From: Sistotremastrum niveocremeum HHB9708
Lineage: Eukaryota > Basidiomycota > Agaricomycetes > Sistotremastrales > Sistotremastraceae
DNA length: 64,000 nucleotides
Reading direction: 5' to 3'
NCBI GenBank assembly: GCA_001630475.1
Contig: KV419397.1
Location: 317,758-381,757, forward strand
The notes beneath the pieces are model-generated. The model did not search any database, was not told the DNA's origin, and saw nothing but the letters and a program-made list of their open reading frames with translations. The position numbers and the translations under genes were made by a program. Of this stretch, positions 59,319 through 64,000 are shown one piece after another; positions within the stretch are counted from its first letter, which is position 1, and each line of letters begins with the position of its first letter.

Positions 59319-62105
59319 ATGGTCTCTCTCGCTTCCAAGTCTACCCCAGATCCCAAGAAACCAGTGCCACAGATGAGCACTGCCGAACGTTCGTAACGAG
59401 TTGCGTCCCTGGCCCCATACTTATGACTCTCCTTATAGTTGAACAAATCAAACAAGTCATTCAGCAATGGCTTGGGAAAAGTATCGCCGATATGAGTTTG
59501 GTAAGCGTATAATATCAATGTTGGACGCATTATAATCTCTCGCCGTTTAGCAACAAATCATACAGGAGGTATATGATGAAGCGATGAACACTGAGGAATC
59601 CCAGCGAGCGGTCAGTCTAAGACTAAAAGTGATACCCAGCCCTCATTGAATATGTTCCTTTCAGATCACTGGTGCTATGCTTCTCCTGACGACGTTGGCT
59701 CCGGTCGTGCCTCAAGAGATGGTCCGACCCCTGAAGTAGGTCAATTGTTGTTTTTACGTCATGGGACGCTAAATCGTGTTGCAGTGACAGAGTTGTAGGT
59801 GTTCTGTATGAAAGCATGCCCCGTCCTCCGCAAAACATGGCTCGACGCGACTGGCGATCTCTCGATGGTTCCGACCCGCTGGGAAAATCGAATATGCCAT
59901 ATGCTCGGTCGGTCCCCGTTGACGAGAGCCGAACACACGAGTACCCAGACTCTCGAGAAGTCTTTCGTAAGCTAATGCTTCGAGTTCGTGATAAGGATGG
60001 AAAAGAACACGTTGGTTTGGCACGATGTATCGATGTAACATTGTCTCATCCAACACTGAACAGGCCCCACCTAACCCTGACGGTCTTTCTGCTTTGACGT
60101 TTGCCTACGGCACTTTGGTCATTCACTCAGTCTTCAATAGCGACCATAGTGAACCTGACGGCAAGAACATTGGTGTCAACAAATCATCTTCATTCTTCGA
60201 TCTATCTCTATTATACGGCAACAACGAAGCGGAAGTCGCGTTGATTAGGCACGAAGCTTTAGGACGGGGAATAATTCAACCCGACACCTTCAGCGACAAT
60301 CGCGTTCTACTGTTGCCTCCTGCTGCCTCTGTAATTCTCGTTCTTTTCAATCGGAATCACAATGTAAGTTGTATCCCTATTATCTCACTGGTTTCCTCGC
60401 TAACATTCTACAGTATATCGCGAATAAGCTGCTAGAAGAGAATGAGCGGGGCCAGTGGTCGAACCCCCCTCCTTTGGATAAGCAAGCCCGAGCTAGACAG
60501 GACGAAGAAATATTCCAAACCGCTCGTCTCATCAAGTAAGCCAGCGTAGTGCGTGAAGTCTGTGATCTAACATCTTGCGCAAAGCTGTCTACACTTCGTG
60601 AATATCGTTATCACTGACTACGTTGGTGGCATAATGGGCGTCACGAAGAACCAAGGTGGTTGGCCCGGGAACGCCGAACCCCTTGACGTGAGTTTTCCCA
60701 CCTCGAAAACCCAAGTCCGACAGCTAAATCTTTTCAGGAAATTGAAATGAACGGGAGGCGAGTGAGTCGGGGAGATGGTAACTTAATCTCCATCGAGTTC
60801 AATACCTTGTATCGTTGGCATTCGACCCTGAGGTCAGTCGTAAAACCTTTTCTTCTCTTTGATCACCATTCACACTCCTCGTCGATTTTGCAGCAAGCCT
60901 GATGTTGAGTGGGCTGAAGGTGTTCTATCCAAAGTTCTCGAACGAAAGGATTGGGACAAGGTGAAGTTCTTTCTCCCCTACTATATTTGACTACTGACCG
61001 GTGACCCTCTAGCTCCAACCCCCAGACTACCAGCGTGCGGAAAAGATCGCTAGACCTGATCCGGATCCTCGCAAGCGCACGTTCGGCGGTCTAGAGCGCG
61101 GAGAAGACGGGACCTTCAGTGATAACGAATTGGCCAATCTCCTGTATGATGCAATCGAAGCTCCCGCGGGTTTCTTCCGTGCACAGGGTTCCCCTTTGGT
61201 CCTTGGATTTGTCGATGTCATGGGCATAAACCAAATGAGAAACTGGAAGTAAGCTCTAAAATACTGCATACGTTTCTAGCCCTTCAGTGTTGATGATGCT
61301 CTTAGTGTTTGCACGCTGAATGAATTCCGACGCTGGCTCGGATTGGACCGTACGTCATCAGATATCCGATTCTTTACATTGGAGTATGATTCCCGCTGTG
61401 ATCTTCTAGCCTTCAAGGATTTCGAGGACTGGAATGCATACAAACCGGTTGCAGATGCAGCTCGAGAACTCTATGGTGACATCGAGAAGTTAGAATTATA
61501 TCCCGGTATGTCCGCTGATTCCGTAACGCCTGGGCATTAACTGAGCGCTCTCTCTTGTCTTGGCTTGTTCTATTCAGGACTTCACGCTGAAGGTCACGCT
61601 GACGATGGCTATGGACTACCTTATCCTCCGCTGCGGGTACACACAATGCGCAACGGTTTACTGTTTGATGCAATCGCCTTGGTGAGCAAATTAAGCGAAT
61701 AATGCATTTCTTATTGGTGAGATGACATCGGACAGATTCGCGGAGATCGCTTCTTCACTACAGCTCGAACGCGTGAGTATTGTGGCTAAATATCGTAGGA
61801 ACAATCTTCTGATCTGCATCTTGCAGCCGAGAACCTAACTCAATGGGGCTGGAATGATATCCAACGCGTCTATCCAAGCAAAGCATTCGGTGGCCACAGT
61901 AAGGATCTCGTTTTTCTCGTCGTTTGACTTTGTGGGTTCACTGACCCCTCGTTCAGTTCACAACCTTCTCCGTCGGCTTTTACCGACATACTTTCCGGAA
62001 AATTCAAGTTACACGTGGTTCCCTATGTCCGTTCCAGCCTTCATGGAGAAGGTTCTCACCCAGGACCCAACTTGGGATTTCACACGTCCTGTTGAGACGT
62101 CATGA
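59319..62105 (+). CDS. Heme peroxidase-type fatty acid dioxygenase (Ppo/linoleate diol synthase-like, dioxygenase domain only)
   Basis: This is an animal-type heme peroxidase related to fungal psi-factor oxygenases and alpha-dioxygenases, which add O2 to unsaturated fatty acids and make oxylipin signals. The first exon is MVSLASKSTPDPKKPVPQMS, spliced to LEQIKQVIQQWLGKS. The distal heme side includes FAYGTLVIHSVFNSDHSEPD, then SSSFFDLSLLYGNN. Next are VILVLFNRNHNYIA and the signature SIEFNTLYRWHSTLS, where Ppo enzymes have the catalytic Tyr and the proximal His (YRWH). Later blocks are AIEAPAGFFRAQG and LNEFRRWLGL. The protein ends at TWDFTRPVETS, before any P450 domain. About 14 introns are present. 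Product specificity is unknown. Confidence 0.85.
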
Positions 62106-64000
62106 AATGTGCTTCGGAAAGAAAAGGCCTGCTCAGAATAGTCGGTCGTGTTCACTGTTCTTGTTTTCTTGTCTCCGGGTTCGGAATTCTCCTCGACTTT
62201 CTTGAAAGAAATTGTCGCTGTATTGGGCCGTTAGCACAGAAAGGTCATTCGGACGGAGAGCCCAAATGTAGTGTTATATAGCAGCATACACGTCAGAATT
62301 AAAGTGTAAATTGGTCAATTCAAATTAATTCGCTCAGGATCAGGAAATCGGGGGATTTGAGTACACCTGTCTGAGCAACATAGTTTGTGCACACAAGAGA
62401 CGAGATCAAGACACGGGAGCATCCAAAAAAGTACAATCCACCACTCGTACACTGCAGTACAGGCATTTGCCAGTGCACGGTTGCATTGAGTAAGGTTTTC
62501 GTCGCGTGTTTAATTGTCCTGTGGCGTATCAATTGAAAAAGATTCCGGATCGGGACATCGACACGCTGTTGGGTGCCCTATCGAGATGGATAAAGATCAG
62601 ACTAGCCAATAGGAAGTTGTCCCGTCGATACAACTTAGTCAGAAGTACAAGATCAGTGGATGAATTGGGAAAAGCCGAAAGGCGGTCAGGGCCCGTCTCG
62701 TGAAGATTATCTCTGAGCCTAATGACCGTTCAGAGTTGCCTGAAGCAATCAAAGAAATTCTTGGAAGAACGATGGTCCGGGGTTCTCGGGCGGAGGCTTG
62801 CCAGCGTTTATGGAGTCAGGCCGAGATGCCGCGGCCCTTAGGCGCCTAGACTGAGGATAGCTTTTCCAACTCCGCCAACCGAACATGAGTTCCGCCACTG
62901 TGACTATAAAAGCTCGTCGCTTTTCATGCGGACCCAATTGTCCCTCTCTCCCTCCTCCACTTCCCCCAACCACACTCCCTGATAACATTCCTCCAAACCC
63001 TCTTCCCCTTCCACTCTCCGAGTCTTCTCATTCCGTTCTCTCATCACCGGATTCATGTCATGCAGTCATCGACACACTCGCAACTCGTGTCATTTCTTTG
63101 TTATCTCCTCCATTTATCTCCAGAACCTTCTCGTCTCTATCTTTAACTCCTTATTCTCCATTCTCTCCTCTCTCCCCTCCTCCCGATCTCTTGGTGTATC
63201 GTCCCCGAGCAAGCCGAGTCACTGATGCCGCCGTCGATCATGGGCTCTTACTCTTCATCTGTTTCTCTATATGAGCACTATAAGTAAACTCAAGTCCTCT
63301 ACCTCAAATTCCTAAAATCCCAGCAAGCAGCGGGAACCTCAGCTGAGTCGTTGGCCCCTTCATTGCGGTCAACTTCAAGGACGCTGACTGGACGTGGGGT
63401 CTCTTCGACAACGACTGCGTCAAGAGATCGTGGTCTTGTTGGGGAGCGGGTCTCAAGTATTGAGTGAATCAAACAAGATATCGCGGCTGCATCATCATGT
63501 CGACGATCGCGAGGATCGCTGACTCTTATCGGGTCTCGGCAATCACGCATCCCAGGCTTTCACGAAGAGCGATCGGACTTTAAGTGTGCGTATGGGGTAG
63601 TGGGTTGGTGGGCGGGGCCAGGGACACTCCCCTTCAAGAAACGCAGATTCTCCTTGGTATCCAGAAACATGAGATCAAGCTACCTTCAAGTGAACTGCAA
63701 TATCGTGCTGGCTTGGCAAATATTTCTTGAGGCTGTCCAGGACTTTACGCGGCCATATACATAGTTCAAGACATTTGGCATGAAGATTGTATTTGGTAGA
63801 TTTCGACCTCACTCGAGCCGCTGAGTCAAGTGGCCCCTACATAGTTCGAGAATGTAGCTGTAGTCGTAGAGTACTCCACTGAGCGTCTCCAAGCACGCAC
63901 AAAGGACGGCCGGGGGCCTGCAGTTGTGTTTCTCCGCATCTGCTGACCTGTGACCACCCCACGCTGGCTTGGTAAGGCGGAATATCTTGAACCAATTCTC
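62106..64000. other. Window end, no complete gene assigned
   Basis: Downstream of the dioxygenase I find no complete recognisable gene. A serine/proline-rich open frame (62885-63274, +) overlaps the TATA-like box and is probably promoter sequence rather than protein. The opposite-strand frame 63550-63299 has no domain. The last 450 bases show nothing I can interpret. Confidence 0.4.
62905..62912 (+). promoter_or_regulatory. TATA-like box before an unassigned plus-strand region
   Basis: TATAAAAG is followed by a strongly pyrimidine-rich stretch (about 62940-63185), the pattern of a basidiomycete core promoter. A possible first exon is the frame starting MGSYSSSVSLYEHY near 63239, with a GT donor at about 63282. 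I could not follow it further in frame, and any gene may run past the window end. Confidence 0.4.

Noticed and set aside
1-64000. CRISPR arrays, bacterial operons, defence islands or retroelements
   Set aside because: No spaced repeat arrays, no Shine-Dalgarno-led gene strings, and no long terminal repeats or reverse transcriptase motifs were seen. The gene structure is eukaryotic throughout.

Overview
This window is nuclear DNA of a filamentous basidiomycete, most likely an Agaricomycete. The protein genes are split by many short GT-AG introns of about 45-65 nt. Neighbouring genes are close and lie on both strands. The gene families fit a mushroom-forming fungus: a Gti1/Pac2 (WOPR) regulator, a BTB protein, a CPL1-like secreted protein, tandem CYP450s and a fatty-acid dioxygenase. 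I saw no prokaryotic operon, no CRISPR array and no virus-like element. All gene models are my own exon-by-exon readings and none is transcript-supported.

Layout. 1-4.3 kb: no gene I can defend. 5.0-6.1 kb (-): WOPR transcription factor. 7.4-18.4 kb (+): CHL1/DDX11 helicase, a mitochondrial-type acyl-CoA synthetase, and exocyst subunit SEC5. 18.6-21.9 kb (-): RMD1/DUF155 membrane protein and a class 3 lipase. 23.0-26.3 kb: MutY adenine glycosylase (-) divergent from a BTB protein (+). 26.5-30.1 kb (-): two tandem SCS7-type sphingolipid fatty-acid 2-hydroxylases. 30.5-34.5 kb (+): zinc polyol/alcohol dehydrogenase and histidine acid phosphatase. 34.8-35.9 kb (-): CPL1-like secreted protein. 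37.9 kb: tRNA-Val(UAC). 38.1-43.1 kb (-): Xaa-Pro aminopeptidase P and a NIPA-type Mg2+ transporter. 43.4-45.2 kb (+): PIG-A, divergent from the transporter. 45.2-50.8 kb (-): two tandem cytochrome P450s. 51.1-52.4 kb: one terminal-inverted-repeat DNA element interrupted by a hAT-like MITE. 53.4-58.6 kb (+): calcineurin A and ENP2/NOL10. 59.3-62.1 kb (+): heme dioxygenase of the linoleate diol synthase/Ppo type, without a P450 domain.

The genes do not form one pathway. Most are housekeeping: cohesion, base-excision repair, exocytosis, GPI-anchor synthesis, ribosome biogenesis and calcium signalling. The lineage-variable parts are the two tandem gene pairs (SCS7 and P450), the dioxygenase, the CPL1-like protein and the nested transposons. 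I found no convincing new biological system. The best leads are the nested MITE pair, whose 8-bp target duplication reconstructs the older element's end, the tandem SCS7 pair, the palindromes upstream of the first P450, the very small exons in SEC5 and PIG-A, and the unexplained first 4 kb.
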